64,000 nt of DNA from Oreohelix idahoensis (GCA_024509875.1 JAMPIV010000293.1:28501-92500), one strand, 5' to 3'. Shown: positions 41,770-54,779, numbered from the stretch's first letter. A program made the numbers and translations. Notes: a model not told the origin generated them from the letters alone.

Positions 41770-41815
41770 AGGATCAAGGATGTTTATAATTTTGTCTTCA
41801 TAAAACTGTATGTGC

Positions 41816-43146
41816 TATGTGTTTAAATAACAACATTTCTACTAGAGTTTTAAAAAGTGGGCGAGGTGGGCATGAATATGCACAAATATTAAATATTACG
41901 ATTAACTTTAATATCTTATTGAGAGGTAATTAACTTTCACGTAAAAGGTTTTCCTCAATTAATAAAAAAATTGGACGAATATAATTATAGTACAATTTAA
42001 TATGAATTTTTTTTTATTAATTTCAATACAGAAATTTGGTTATGGTTTATTACAAAGAAGGGAAATAACTAGATTAATGATTAGATTAATGATTATTTAT
42101 AAGGGAAGTAAGTCATAAAGACTCATCTACAAATGCTAAAATAATTTATTTGCACAGTCAAACATATTATTATATTTATACTTTTGTTTTTCTGTAAAAC
42201 CATTTTTAGTTTCTAACATCTCTTATTTCATTTTGTCAAAATTAAACTCTTTACCTAATTACTATAAAGGTGTAATCTAACGTAAAAACACAGCATAAGA
42301 ATATCATTTACGGAGGTAAGGCGTCAAAACGTTTGGTCATATCGTTCAACTAGCTCTTTCGCAATGTTAAGATTAAAAAAAAATATTACACAGTATTCAC
42401 TGGGAAAGGTCAATCATTCAAATTAGTCTTGGCTGACCCTCGGTCACTAAGGTTTGAGTGACACCACAGCGGAAATTTTGCCAACACCTTCTAAGCTAAA
42501 TGAACTGGTTAAAAACATCAAGTAGTATTTTTAATTCTTGCATTTCTTCTTCGGTATAACCACACATGTCACAGATTGTTGTGGGGGACCCACGAAGAAA
42601 TATTCGTTAATACTTAAATATGGGCTCGAAACATCTAGCACTACTACGGGCATGTTTTAGTCTGGAAACATCACACGTAAGGGTTGACCTTCTACAAACT
42701 TCAGACGAACAAGAAATAAAACATAAAAGTGGAGCCTAAGAAGATAGACACGCAAAAATGCTGATCTTGGGTAAAATCATCACGCAGACAAACACAGATC
42801 AATATATTTTTATGCCTAATTTATAAGAGCGAAGCGACAAATATTTTATTTATCTGACATGTTGTCTCAACTCTATAAAGGACACTGCATTCAAGAAATT
42901 TTAAAATACGATCATTATAAATTCAGGGAAAAAATTACACACTATAACAAGAAATACCAAAAGAGCAAATTTGTGGTTATAGAATCAAACATAAAAGTAA
43001 GCAGGCACATACCAAATTATGGATGAGGCACACCAATGTGACATCCGCCAAATTTGCTATACATTTTAGTCAGCTTTACAAGTTAAAAAATAAATAAAGG
43101 TAACACGCTCTGTGGGCGAGGTAACTGTCTTAGAGTATACTAAACC
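41816..43146. other. no recognisable gene
   Basis: AT-rich non-coding sequence. A 40-base segment at about 42677-42720 (CTTCAGACGAACAAGAAATA) is shared with 33762-33805, the right part of the hAT-like element, so a fragment of that family is probably present. Confidence 0.5.
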
Positions 43147-43240
43147 AGTGGTTCCCAACCTGTGGTCCTCAGACCACTTATGGTACGAGGCGCATTATCA
43201 GGTGGTCTGTGGCTGCGTTATCTATATGGTATTAAGTGCT
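43147..43240 (+). repeat. hAT-type terminal sequence, single end
   Basis: CAGTGGTTCCCAACCTGTGG is a typical hAT terminus. A short inverted pair (GTGGTCCTCAGACCAC) follows. No matching right end was located. Confidence 0.45.
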
Positions 43241-43446
43241 TTGATTTTGCTCTGATCCTCCCTACGTTTTTAGTGCTATAAAAACAAAACACAGAAACCG
43301 TTTGCAAGTAGAACCAGCTTTGAGACTGTCTTTAACTTCTAGTGAGCGAGATGCAAGCACAAGGCTCCCACTGAATATTTTGTAAATTTAACCATTGAAT
43401 TGTATGAATATATAGTGTTTAACCAATATGTATGTAACCAGTATGT

Positions 43447-43468
43447 ATTATTATTATTATTATTATTC
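43447..43468. repeat. (TTA)n microsatellite
   Basis: About seven perfect TTA repeats. Confidence 0.95.
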
Positions 43469-43956
43469 CTTTGACCGCCGACCGCCTAAGCAGTCTTCGG
43501 CCATAACACCTTGCGGCGTCATTAGGGCAACAAGAAATCGTCCATTGTACTAAAAATTACCGTCACACCTAGACGGCGATTATATTGGTCAAACACGACA
43601 GCGTCCAAGGCTGAGTTTAACTTTTGTTTTTGTGATCATTTACTGAGTCCCATTTTATTTTGAAACATTAATTGACATATTAAAGAAGGGAAAGTTTCCT
43701 GCCAGTTTAATTGTTTCTGTGCATCGAATTGAACAATTTACTTTAACTTAGAGGTTTGGCTTTAAGGACTTTCTTCATTGCACACGGCCAACTCCACCAG
43801 TCCTCCGATCTCCTCACTTAGATCACACAAGGAGGATCTCAGCACAGTGCACGAACTCGGGACCGAAGGATCCTGTTTGTATAAAACCATTTCGTACCTT
43901 GATCAAAAGTACATTAATAATTAATTAAATAATTAAAAAGTAGTAAAAACTATTAC

Positions 43957-44113
43957 AAGCCCGTGTTTATTGCCCGTCATCTTCACCGATGCCTCGGGTC
44001 GAGCTGTATGTTAAAAAGTGTTCCCGCTAAGCAAAATGATAGCCTATCCCAAAACCCGCCCGCGTTTTCGTCACTCCGCCTTGAGAATTTGAAATTGGCA
44101 TGAAACAGTTTGC
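43957..44113. repeat. 157-bp direct repeat, left copy
   Basis: Identical by eye to 46024-46180. It starts AAGCCCGTGTTTATTGCCCG and ends TGAAACAGTTTGC, directly against the LINE fragment. Confidence 0.95.
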
Positions 44114-46023
44114 ATACTCTCAATGACAATGGAAAGGCGAACTCCTTAGTCTGGCACAGAGCCATCATTACAAAGGTTTCCCCCATAAGCGCATACTGCA
44201 GATGGAACCAACCAAGATGAGTAAGTCAGGATCGAACATTGTTTCGGAGAATCCAGATACACAATGGACCTTGAAGTGACCTGGAACAACAAAGTCGCCT
44301 TGCCCAAATCAGGAACCAGTAAACGAGCAGGAGAAATGCATTATGTGAGAGAGCCAGAAATAAGAAGATATGCTTATGTACAGCAGTTTGATACTTGGAA
44401 ACCCTCTTAAATTCAAGGATATCAATAAAGACAGCTGCTGCAGAAGCAATGCGGTGAAGTTACTTGGAACCAGAGAAAGAGGAACCTTGGTGGACAGAGG
44501 GTCCTTGGCATGGAAACAATACTTGGGATCTAAAAACACAACAGGACAAATGGAAAATTATATAGAGAATATATGACACTCAGAACAGAAGCAAATAACA
44601 AATTGCTAGCAGCAAAACAGAAGTCCTGGGAAGAATATGGAGGAAAGCTAGAGAAAGATGCACAAGAAAACCAGAAATTGTTCTATAAGACCCTAAAGAA
44701 CATGAGGAAAAAAAAACAATGCCTTCTCAAATTTATAAAGGAAGGGCAAGGCAAATTGTTGCCCCGAAGGAAGTAATGGAAAGATGGAAAGAATATTTCT
44801 CAGAACTCCTGGATGGTGAGCATGGTGAAGCATCAGAAATGATAACCACTAGCACAGAAGAGAAAACCAATGATGGTGAAGATGACATAAAGATGGAAGA
44901 ACAAAGGGCAGCACTAGAGAAAAGTGGTCAAGATGGGCAAAGTTGGCATGATGGTATAACACCAGAAATGGTTAAGTACATGGGAGCATCAGGCGAATTA
45001 TTACTCTTAAAGGTCCTACAGGCAGCGTGGTACAACAAGGCCATACCAAAGGATTGGGAGATAGCCATCATAATACCGATTTTCAAAAAGGGTGAGACAA
45101 TTTGGAAACCACAGAGGCATATCTCTTCTCAGTGTTAAAAAAGAATCCTAGAGCAGGACTTTCTGAGCCACAATTGGATGAGGTCCAGTGCGGATTCCGA
45201 GCAAACCGAAGTACTCAAGACCTAATCTTCACACTCAGACAGCTGAGTGAAAAGGCCCTTGAGTATAAGAGTGAGATCCATCTTTGTTTCATAGATCTGG
45301 AAAAGGCGTTGACAGGGTCCCCTGGAGCAAACTTTGGGACTGTTTGGCAAGGAAGAATATTCCAGCACCTCTGATTCATGCTATACAGAGCTTCTACAAG
45401 TCTTGCAGAAATTATGTGAGGACAGCAAACCATATGTCAGAAGAGTTCAGGACCACCACTGGTGTAAGACAAGGTGATATCCTATCACCTTACCTCTTCA
45501 TACTCCTCATGGACGATGTCATCAAGGCATGTAAGGACATAACAAGAAAGTATTCAGTGGGGTACTCGAAGATGAGACAGGTGTGGATTTCAGAGCTGGC
45601 ATTTGCTGATGATGTTGCCCTGATTGCTAAATCAGAGGCACCATCTCCTCCGCAAGTCTCACATAAGAGCTCACACATCAGGAGAAAGAAAACATCAGAT
45701 TAAGTTGGGAGAACAGGTGGAGCACGACCACTTTAAATCCTCGGAGCTATTATAGACCAGGCATCAAAGAAGAGTTGGCCACTCGAAAAGCAGCGGCTGG
45801 GAGACTTTTTCAGGCCATAAATCGTGGATTCCTCAGCAAGAAAAGAGGTTGGTAAGAAAACAATGGCTGTATAGCTCCAATGTCCCAGTCTTGTATGGAT
45901 GCGAGTCAGTGGGCAATGACTACAACCCACAAAAGTACATTCCAAACCTCAGAAATTAATTAAATGAAGTAAAAAAGAGTAGCAACCAGAAATCCGTCAA
46001 GGCCTAAAAATTACCCAAATGAA
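44114..46023 (+). pseudogene. APE-type LINE, copy B, broken
   Basis: Plus-strand copy of the LINE at 85-2710. It opens inside the endonuclease (a NDNGK-like segment near 44120) and passes through the EN-RT linker (LRTEANNKLLAAKQKSWEE). It continues into RT (KQLDEVQCGFRANRST-type region, GVRQGDILSP, ELAFADDVALIA at about 45595-45630) and the thumb to about 45950. At least five frame shifts and several small deletions break it, for example near 44720, 45120, 45310 and 45650. In two places it keeps the ancestral reading lost in copy A. It is flanked by perfect 157-bp direct repeats. Confidence 0.85.
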
Positions 46024-46180
46024 AAGCCCGTGTTTATTGCCCGTCATCTTCACCGATGCCTCGGGTCGAGCTGTATGTTAAAAAGTGTTCCCGCTAAGCA
46101 AAATGATAGCCTATCCCAAAACCCGCCCGCGTTTTCGTCACTCCGCCTTGAGAATTTGAAATTGGCATGAAACAGTTTGC
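46024..46180. repeat. 157-bp direct repeat, right copy
   Basis: Matches 43957-44113 base for base by eye. Sequence beyond it differs from that beyond the left copy. Confidence 0.95.
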
Positions 46181-47972
46181 GTACGGCAAATACTTATTTC
46201 GCTTGTTGGAGTGAGGGAAGAATAAAACTAATGCTTTTTATGAATCTAAAAATAAACTAATGCATTGTATTGTATCCAAATCGCATGGTAACCGAGGTTT
46301 GAATTTGTATACTATTGCGTGAGAAATCCTTACTGCTTGTTACCCGCCACTTCGATAGGCTAGGCAGTTAACTACGAATCAAATAAACATTGAGAGAAGG
46401 GGGAAGTAGGGTAGAACGATACGGAAAGTGAAACTTAGAATGACTTTCGTTATACAGAATAAAAGAATGAAAAAATTAATATTATTACATATAACAAATC
46501 CTCCATAGTCCTTCTAATAATTTTATGAATCTGTTTATTAATATGGTAGTTCAGAAAAGAAAACCCAATATGCATTGAGAAATACAGAAATGAAATGGCA
46601 AGAAAGATTAGCATAAAAATTATATAGACTGGTAGGGTATAGTCTTCTGATAAATAATATGTTTGAATATCAAAAATCGCACCAGTAATAAGCAAGATAT
46701 TGTAAAAAATACTATATATGTTCGGACAGTGTGACGGACAGACTCTCGTTCTTGCTCATTTATTGGTAACATTTTTGGGACGCAATTTTGAAAAGAGGCA
46801 TTGGCGTGATTCAAATTTGATTGGTTAACATTAGGAGGAAGAGAGAGGTAGAAAATGTTAGCCCAAAACGGTACATATTTTGCAGTGTAATAGCATGGGC
46901 AGACTGACCAACAGACTAAGAAACATATAGTATGTTTGGGGGTTTGGTTTTTCAAATTCAAGTCAAAATTGGTAGTCGCTTGATTTCATTGGCCAGCCCA
47001 AATGATATTAGCGAAAGCTTACAAGGCTCTTGGTCATTTGAATAAAATTCTTACGTACCAAAGGACGATGAGAACAGAAGTGTTGATTTTAAAATAAAAA
47101 GTCAAACAGTCTGGACAGCGGCAGAGAAAAACTTGTGCCATCTCTGCTAGTCATCGTTACTTGTGTATATTTCATTGAATTTGTGGGTTTTATTTCCTGT
47201 TACCAGCCGGTGACAGGAAACCTGATGAAATAAATACGAAGACAGAAAAGTCTCGAGTGAAAGTGTTTACTGTATGCTGTTAGCCAGAAGAAGTTTCTGT
47301 GAGCTGACGTTCTACGCAGAGCAGTGTTATACGAGTGAATCTACATACAGAATCTAAGGTGATGTGCCATAATCTGGGCACGCTGACAATTCATCTGTGA
47401 ATAAATTGATTTCCCTAAAATTAACTATATGGATCGGGGCGTGATGACAACAACAGCTTCTCAGATAAATGACTTACACTACTATATACTAAAGAACAGT
47501 CTGTGAATACACCTGCAGGAACAATATTAGTATTATTGGACAAAGAGTCTAATTTAGTTACTTATTAGTTGTAAAATATATTTTCCTCAGTTTCAAAGAC
47601 CTGTCCAAAAGAGTTTGCAGGACAGGCAGAATAAAATTGTACAAAAGAGAAGATTAATGTTCAAACTTAAACCACAGACTTATCACTTTACTGTTAGTGT
47701 GTTATAGTATGTTGTTTTGATGTACCATCATTTCATTTCATTCCCTAGATACTAGCTACATCAAACACAGACACTAGAAATAAAATACAGCCCGTGTGAG
47801 ATCTAGAGAGGTAGCGTTAGGTTCCCTGAGAATTCATCATCAACTATTAGACTCAGGGTCTTACATAGCTTGACCTCACACGGTTGACACTTCCACAGCA
47901 ATACATCCCTCTATTATAACAGCTTAACCTCTCCAGCAAATTAAACTTGCTACAGGAATCACCTTCTATAAA
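46181..47972. other. non-coding; possible degenerate LTR remnant
   Basis: No gene. At about 46860-47010, GGTACATATTTTGCAG, CAGACTGACCAACAGACTAA and TTGGCCAGCCC resemble in order the U3 of the LTR at 9651-11905 (plus orientation), so an old LTR fragment is possible. At 47780-47960 a weak relative of the block at 30640-30890 occurs. Confidence 0.35.
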
Positions 47973-47974
47973 TA

Positions 47975-49595
47975 TACTACTCGTCAAAAGTCAAGGGCCA
48001 CCCTATTATTTTAAATACAATTTTATATAAGCGCATAGAATGATTAAATGAAGGAAGTTTTTATTAAAAATGGGTGCAATATCTTCTTCTGACAGTCCTC
48101 TATGCACGTTAAGCATAAAAACAACTCACCGACAACCATGGTGATCACGTGCAATTTGGTTTGCTGACCATTAATTCACATTTTTAATCTGTTTTTTTTT
48201 CAAACTTCCGTACAACCAAACAGGTGAAGTAATCGTGCTGATTGACATTCCACGTGCAATGGCGACTTTTCGTGAACAGAGTTCACTCTTAATTTGTTTT
48301 ACAATCAGCAGACTTGGGGTAGTTTCATCACTTGCAAAAACCATGCCACCGAGAAGAAGTCTTGACACCTTACAAAGAATGAGGGCTATAGCGTGGGTTG
48401 AAAGTGGTTTATCTGTCCGTGAGGTTGCTAGACGGCTTGCAGTGTTACACTCTACTATCCAAAGAATTTTGGAGATATTTTTTGCCACAAGAAGTGTGGA
48501 GGATCGCCACCGGCCAGGCCGCCCTAGATGCACCAATAGACATGATGACCGGTACCTCTTGTTGTCAGCCCTGCGCCATCGAACAGTGACTTGTTCCACT
48601 CTAAGATGTCAGCTGAGACAAACTGTAAACGTTAATGTCAGTCAAAGCACCATTCGCAGACGTTTACATGAATGTGTACTGGCTGCTCAACGTCCTGCAG
48701 TCAGAATCCCTCTTACTCCTGCTCATCGCAGAGCCCGTGTTGCTTGGTGTCGCGAGCACATCCGAAGGACAAGGCAACAATGGAGTCAAGTTCTCTTCAC
48801 TGATGAATCTCGCTTCACTGTGTCATTCGATGATGGCAGGATTCGAGTTTGTAGACGACCAGGAGAGCGATTTACTGATGACACAATTCGAGAGGTGGAT
48901 CGTTATGGTAGGGGTTCTGTCATGGTCTGGGGAGGCTTCTACAGACACGGCAGGACCCCACTCTACATCATCCAAGGCAACTTGACCGGCCCAAGATACC
49001 AGAACGAAATCTTGAGACCAATTGTTCAGCCTGCTCTGGAGACCATAGGTGGTAATGCCATCCTCCAAGATGATAACGCTCGACCCCATCGAGCTCGTGT
49101 GGTGAATGAGTTTATTCAGCAACATGGGATCATCAGGATGGCGTGGCCAGCTCATTCACCAGACCTTTCTCCGATTGAGCACCTCTGGGATGTCCTTGGT
49201 CGAAGATTGTCAACAAATCACCCCCTGCCAATGGATGTTGCACAGCTGACTGCATTTCTGCTTCAGGAATGGCAAGCTGTTCCTCGGGATACTCTTCGGA
49301 CCCTTGTGGACTCGATGCGTCTACGCTGTCTTGAATGCCTTGCTGCAAACGGTGGTCATACCCGATTTTGAAATGTCTATTTGTCCAATATCTTTTGTGT
49401 GACTTTTGAAAAGGTGGGTGACACACTTCACAGCTTCATTGCGTTTGAATGTGTGTTTCCATTTCTTTACGTGACATGTCAATTTGGTATTCAATAAAAG
49501 CCGTTTTGACTGATACTAGTTACGTTTATATCAGTTTTGTTTTATGGTTTCAACCAAGGTTTTTCTAAGTGGCCCTTGACTTTTGACGAGTAGTA
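47975..49595 (+). mobile_element. complete Tc1-like transposon
   Basis: Terminal inverted repeats of about 26 bases start TACTACTCGTCAAAAGTCAA on the left and repeat inverted at about 49570-49595. TA lies at both outer edges, the usual target duplication. Total length about 1.62 kb, with one intact transposase gene and nothing else. Confidence 0.93.
48343..49371 (+). CDS. Tc1-like DD34E transposase, intact
   Basis: This 342-residue transposase cuts and pastes the element at TA dinucleotides. The ATG at 48343 (MPPRRSL) was chosen because homology to Tc1 proteins begins there; the frame is open 36 codons further upstream without family similarity. It has an N-terminal paired-like helix-turn-helix pair (about 5-110), a GRPR linker (59-62), and catalytic D154 (FTDESRF), D244 (QDDNARPH) and E279 (LSPIEHLW) with 34 residues between the last two. 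GSVMVWGGF is typical of the family. It has no stop, frameshift or missing catalytic residue, and the length is normal, so the copy may be active or very recently active. Confidence 0.95.
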   Translation: MPPRRSLDTLQRMRAIAWVESGLSVREVARRLAVLHSTIQRILEIFFATRSVEDRHRPGRPRCTNRHDDRYLLLSALRHRTVTCSTLRCQLRQTVNVNVSQSTIRRRLHECVLAAQRPAVRIPLTPAHRRARVAWCREHIRRTRQQWSQVLFTDESRFTVSFDDGRIRVCRRPGERFTDDTIREVDRYGRGSVMVWGGFYRHGRTPLYIIQGNLTGPRYQNEILRPIVQPALETIGGNAILQDDNARPHRARVVNEFIQQHGIIRMAWPAHSPDLSPIEHLWDVLGRRLSTNHPLPMDVAQLTAFLLQEWQAVPRDTLRTLVDSMRLRCLECLAANGGHTRF

Positions 49596-50023
49596 TATTT
49601 TTGTGGTGGGTAGGTTTCTATTTTTTGAATTAGTTAAATACCGCCCTGAGAAAAGTTAACTTGCATGTTATAAAATATTAGCAAAGGCTTCAGTAACATT
49701 TTTAAAATGCAAAAATTAATTAAGGAAGACTAATAGTGTCGCGCACAAAATATGTATATAAATAAACGCATTGATTTTGTTACATACACAACCAATACAC
49801 GTATACACACACATGACTGAATCCTGGGTGAAGGCGATGCGGCTGAACCTGACACCAAACGTGAAGGAGGTAACGAAATGAATTAAATAATAATAAATAA
49901 ACATTAACATTTGAAAAGAACCAAATTTGCATGTTTTAAAGTGAGCGACATCACGAGAACTAGCACCACCCTAACAAATCCCTAGGGCTGGCTCTAAACA
50001 CAAACATACTGTTATTGTTATTG
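49596..50023. other. no recognisable gene
   Basis: AT-rich sequence between the Tc1 element and the 3' end of a LINE fragment. Nothing identifiable. Confidence 0.4.
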
Positions 50024-50950
50024 TTAATCAGAATCGGCCTCACTGCACTCCGGGCAAACCCATAGGTGCTCAGTCTCCCTCAGTAAATGTCGAAGAGTAT
50101 GAATGCTAATTGTACCTGTAGCACGCAGGTGATCATTAATTGCGTTTAGTATCTCGCCGTTATCCATGTCCAGTGTCCCTATTGTGGGTGCTCTCGAGGC
50201 CAGTCTGCCAGCTCTCTCATTGCCACGCACCATTGCATGACCACGACTGTAAATCCACATCAGTTCTCGAAGATTTGAGGATTTTGTTGATGTTTTTCAT
50301 TCCTGCCGCAGCCATCCGTTCTGAACTTTCTGAAGCATGGCTTGAGAGTCTAACAATATAACTGCCCTGGTTGATGGAGTTTCAGACAGCCACCTCAGTG
50401 CTGCAGTAACTGCCTCTACCTCCTTTCTCATGCTGGAGGTTGTTGTCATGTAGGCTCCACTCTGTTCAGCGACGACCCTGCCCTTTATTCTCGCAGTGAA
50501 AGCCGATCCTGATTTCTCACCACGCACTACAGACCCATCAGTGTACAGAATGGCATCATCATCCCCAGCATGATCACTTATAAGCTGATTAATCTCCAGC
50601 TCTGCTTTTCCTTTGCCCCAAGATCTGCAATCTCTGCCAAGGTTAACGATGACTTGCTGGTAGTGTATCCAGTTCACCCCTGACTTACTCCACTCTTCCC
50701 CTTTGGATACATTTTCAATCCTGGTCACATGACCAATCGTAGCCTCTGCCTATGCAATCCATGACATCGCACTCCTGATTCTTGCTCCTTTGATGTCAGT
50801 TAAGTTCTCATGTAGGGGGTGTCTTTTGTCGCTGGTTACCTGTATATAGGATTCTGCCTGTGCCATCGCATATCTGGATCTAATCGACAGCAATCTGAGC
50901 ATGTATCACATTGTCACAATGGGGGTAACACACTTACAGCCCAAAACTAG
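50024..50950 (-). pseudogene. LINE RT end, RNase H and C-terminal tail
   Basis: Minus-strand fragment of the LINE family also seen at 20.1-20.6 kb. It begins with an RT-RNase H linker (ESYIQVTSDKRHPLHENL), then RNase H: YTDGSVVRG (first aspartate), KEVEAVTAALRWL (glutamate), LLDSQAMLQ (aspartate) and SRGHAMVRGNERA (histidine). It ends with a Cys motif WVCPECSE and a TAACAA-type repeat tail. Frames break near 50755 and 50280. The 5' side is truncated at about 50950. It is non-functional. Confidence 0.85.
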
Positions 50951-52379
50951 TCGCATCCCTTCATTTTGAAAGCGTTCCAGTCGTTCACATTGTGGGACCC
51001 CAAGATGCAGCAATAGTGAATGCAGTCAGCGACCCATAGCTGTACTGCTTGCATCAGGACCAGCGAACCAGAGCTGGTCAAGACCGCACTCCACCTCCAC
51101 GTGGTGGTCCTGGAAACAGTCTGCAGCAGTGCAGTCTGGCTGAGCGAGTGCGGATCGCAATGGGAAGGCAAACCCGGTCCCTAAAAAATGCCGTGCTGAA
51201 GTCGGATGTGTCGACCGAAAGGTGCAGATATCACAGCTTAGGCGTAAACAGACACAACACAACCACCGTCCTTTTCAGGGTGAACGAGGAAGAAGGAAAA
51301 AGAAGTTCACATTGTGACACTGACAGCGTGAGTATTCCTAGCCCATACTCGATTACTGAAATCAAGAGCTGATGATATAGGAGAAACAATATTTCTGTTC
51401 CGAGCGCACAGCGGCCATTGTTTTTTTTTTTTTAAGGCTGCCATTGTTGTTATGAATCTAATCAGAAAGATCCAATCATTTCAAATCATGCAGATAGGGT
51501 GTGATGATTTCAAAAATATTCCACGTGAAATAAGGTGCGTGAAGCAAAGGTTCACGTATTACCATATATGGACATCTGGGGGCCTTGCATACACTCTCAC
51601 AGGCAGATAGGTAGACACATGACAACATGGGTAAGCTGTAATACTTACTACTTAATTAAAAAGTAATGTTGGTGTATCAAGGATGACATGGAAGCGCTTA
51701 TGTCACACTTGTCTGCCCACATGTGTCACACGGAAAGTAATCTCGTTATCGGTCGTATAAGTACGCAAAACCTCCGTGTCTGCCCATCTGCGTTACCAAA
51801 CAATTCGTCTTTTTAGCGGTTCAATCTAAACACGCCGGCGACTATCTTATCTCAGTTGCTCACCGTAAGCTAGGATGACCGGGTAACAAACAGGTGACAT
51901 CACAGAGAGGAGTGTCAACAAATGTTTGCACCTACAAGATATTTGCCATACAAGCAGAAAAGAAAGAAAGAAAAGTGCGACAATTGAGAGCAAATAATAA
52001 AAATCAATACCACAAATGTACCAATACTGCCGGAGAGAAACAAAGATCGACAGGGGCCGCCCAGTTTTGTCACAAAAATATGTGTCAAAATTTCTAAATA
52101 ACAACTGCAGATGGGCGGAAATGATGTTTTCTCCAGATCAGGGTGTTTTTCTTCCCACTCACACTCTTTGAGAAAGCTTTATAAATGTGGAAAATTGTAT
52201 ATATTGCCTAAGCGAATGTTACTGTGGCAAATGGCGATCCTCCAGTGTTACCATTTTAAAATTTATAATCCCACTAGCTCGTCTGGTCTCCCCTAAAAGG
52301 TTATATTACAGTAAATTATTGCAATATCCTGGTACTTAGAAATTAGAAAACCATAGGTAGAGAGAAAAAAATAAAAAAA
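50951..52379. other. no recognisable gene
   Basis: Mixed non-coding DNA. Short ORFs on both strands around 51.0-51.4 kb overlap each other and have no recognisable domain. A T-run occurs at about 51421-51432. Confidence 0.4.
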
Positions 52380-54449
52380 CATCAAATCTCCAGCTCCAGC
52401 GCTGTAGTAAAGTGAATCCGTATCACAACACGCTCAAATTCCCCGCTTAAAACGTACTAGCTAACTCATTTAAAATCTATAAATAACTACAGTATTTGAA
52501 ATTTGTCTGAGGGTCTAGTCAAATTTACCGCCAACATTTAAATAAGAGTATTTGAATTTTTCTAAGAAAACAAGTTAAAAGTTACCACCCCCCCCCCCCA
52601 CCTTTTTCACACACCCACCCCAATATTTATCGAAGGACGTAGTAAAATTTAACAACCAATCAAATCGTTACCTCTTTTTTGTAATGACAAGAAAATTTTT
52701 AGGTGAAGTAGAAATAATGCCTATTTTGCGTTTTTGACCGAACTTAGAAAATGTATTTCTCAATAACTAAAGATAATTAAAATAAAAGGGATATCTCAAA
52801 TTATAGCGCTGATATTGCTTAACATATACACATAGAGATTCCCTCATAGAAAAATTATCTTGATGTAGAAAAATTTAATTTAGTAATATTTTCACATCAG
52901 GTTAAGCTCAAATTTAATTACAAAAAAATTAACTTCATTTGAATGCAAAGGAATAACTAAAGGAAAACTATATAGAACGATAGAGAATAATTGGCCGTTT
53001 GATTATCACTTTTGATAATTAAAATCGGTTCACAAATATCTATGATATAAAATAAACAAGATCGGTCAGATTAGACACTTATGCTTAAAATCGCTCAAGT
53101 TTATAGTTTCGGAAAATAGTTACATTTTTTTGGACTCGCCTTCTGATTGGTTGAGGGTAGGGTGATAAAAATTAACAACGTCTTGTATAGTCCGCCATAA
53201 ATCGAAAGCTTCCATGCCAAGCTGACCTGCTTGAAAAAGACAGAAGGGACAATGCCTTTGCCGTCTGTACTGTGTGCACAAGTGCTAGAGCCTTTACTGA
53301 CTGTTAGCTTGAGTGTGTGAAGATTCCTTACTTGAGGGTAAGATAAATAAGTTTATTTGTATAATTTAATGACATGTAGGCCACAGGCTGTGAGCCATAT
53401 TTTATTTCGATACTGCTATTGGGAGATGTTATGTCACGATGACCTACGTAGGAATGTGCCTAAAGCAGTTTTATTCGGAGTGAAAAATTGTGAAAAGGTT
53501 GGCAAATTGGCCTTACAAATTTTTGCGACTGTAAGTGCAGTAGAAATAAATTGATATTGCCGTTGGGAGTGACACATTGTTCAAATAACATGTGAAACCA
53601 TGTATAGAATGCTAGAAAGAAATAATCAACAGGTCACAAGATATGTATTGTACACCCCTTCTTATTGTATGGAAGACACACACTGTATGATGGACAGTGG
53701 CTTTGAATTACTACTAAAGAAGAATATTACACAAAACTGATTGTAGATAACAGAACCTTAGGTCTGGTGCGAATGGTCAGCACACATGACTGACCAAGGT
53801 AAGTTTTCATAGTGAATAGGTGTGGAATTAATATAGACAAGCTCTATATGGGAGGAAACTTTCCTTCTTAATCCAGGTTGAATTACAAAGACCTAGTTGT
53901 TGCACAAACCTGGGGAAGAAGAACACGAGGGAGTTGAATGCTCATACTATAACCTGCAGCTAAACTCCTCATCTTCGTCCAGGAGGCACAACGTTTTGGT
54001 GAACCTGAATACTTATGAGCCAACTGTATCAATAAAGTTCAAGATAACTCCTTCACAACAGGCAAATGATAGTTCATTCAAATCCAATTCCACAGAATAA
54101 ACTTTACCTTGGAGGATGAAAACAAGAAACCTTCCAATTACAGAATAGTGGTATTATCAAGCATAGAAACAAGAACTGGGTGTAGACATTTCAGTGACCT
54201 CTTTTGTTTAAAGACATGGACAGAGTGTCCAACATATTTATTTCTATTTTGTAAATACAAATTTCTTGATTTGAGAATTCCTGACCCCAAAAGTTTGAGG
54301 TACAGGAACATTAAATTGTATATATCTCTATATATATCTAAACTTTTCAAACAGTCTTATTTACTTAATTTTCATTGGGTTAAAGTTCTGTTTTGAAATT
54401 AAGTACATTTAAAACATTACCCTAGACACCTTGCCATACCACACCACAC

Positions 54450-54720
54450 AGATTCTTTAGTCCTGGTGAGATCTAAAGGGGTGACCGTTAGGGACCCAGA
54501 GAACTTCATCATCATCATTCTTTACTCTGGGAACTTACATAGTCTGACCTCACCTGGATTGTCTATACACCCTTGCTCTTTTCAGAGAAAGGGGGTATTA
54601 CTTTTAAGACCAGTCTCTTATCTGGCACTATCCTGGTATCCTCTGATACATCTTTTTGTCCAGGATAGCCTATAATTAATAACATCAAAACCTCTTATCA
54701 CAAGCGCCATTAAAATGGAG
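54450..54720. repeat. interspersed block shared with 30.64-30.89 kb
   Basis: The best-preserved part is CTCTTTTCAGAGAAAGGGGG to GGTATCCTCTGATACATC, matching 30760-30830 with few differences. It supports the common origin of the two hAT-like copies. Confidence 0.75.
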
Positions 54721-54779
54721 AATGGCAATGCCTTTTATAAGTATAGAAAAAATATAAATTGAGTAAATTAAGTCACTCA

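Larger units (their letters stand above)
34456..41815 (-). mobile_element. I-like LINE with RNase H, multiply broken
   Basis: Minus-strand order: CCHC Gag-like ORF1 (41.8-41.1 and 39.96-39.36 kb), endonuclease, RT, RNase H, then a 3' region of about 1 kb. ORF1 plus APE endonuclease plus RT plus RNase H is typical of the I/Nimb group. It lacks the ORF1 start and the 5' UTR. ORF1 is interrupted by another LINE, the 3' region by a U2-headed retroposon, and ORF2 by a 37-bp duplication and several single-base breaks. The 3' limit is approximate. Confidence 0.8.

Noticed and set aside
51026..51372. Overlapping ORFs on both strands near 51.2 kb
   Set aside because: They have no recognisable domain and no start context; the opposite-strand openness reflects composition.
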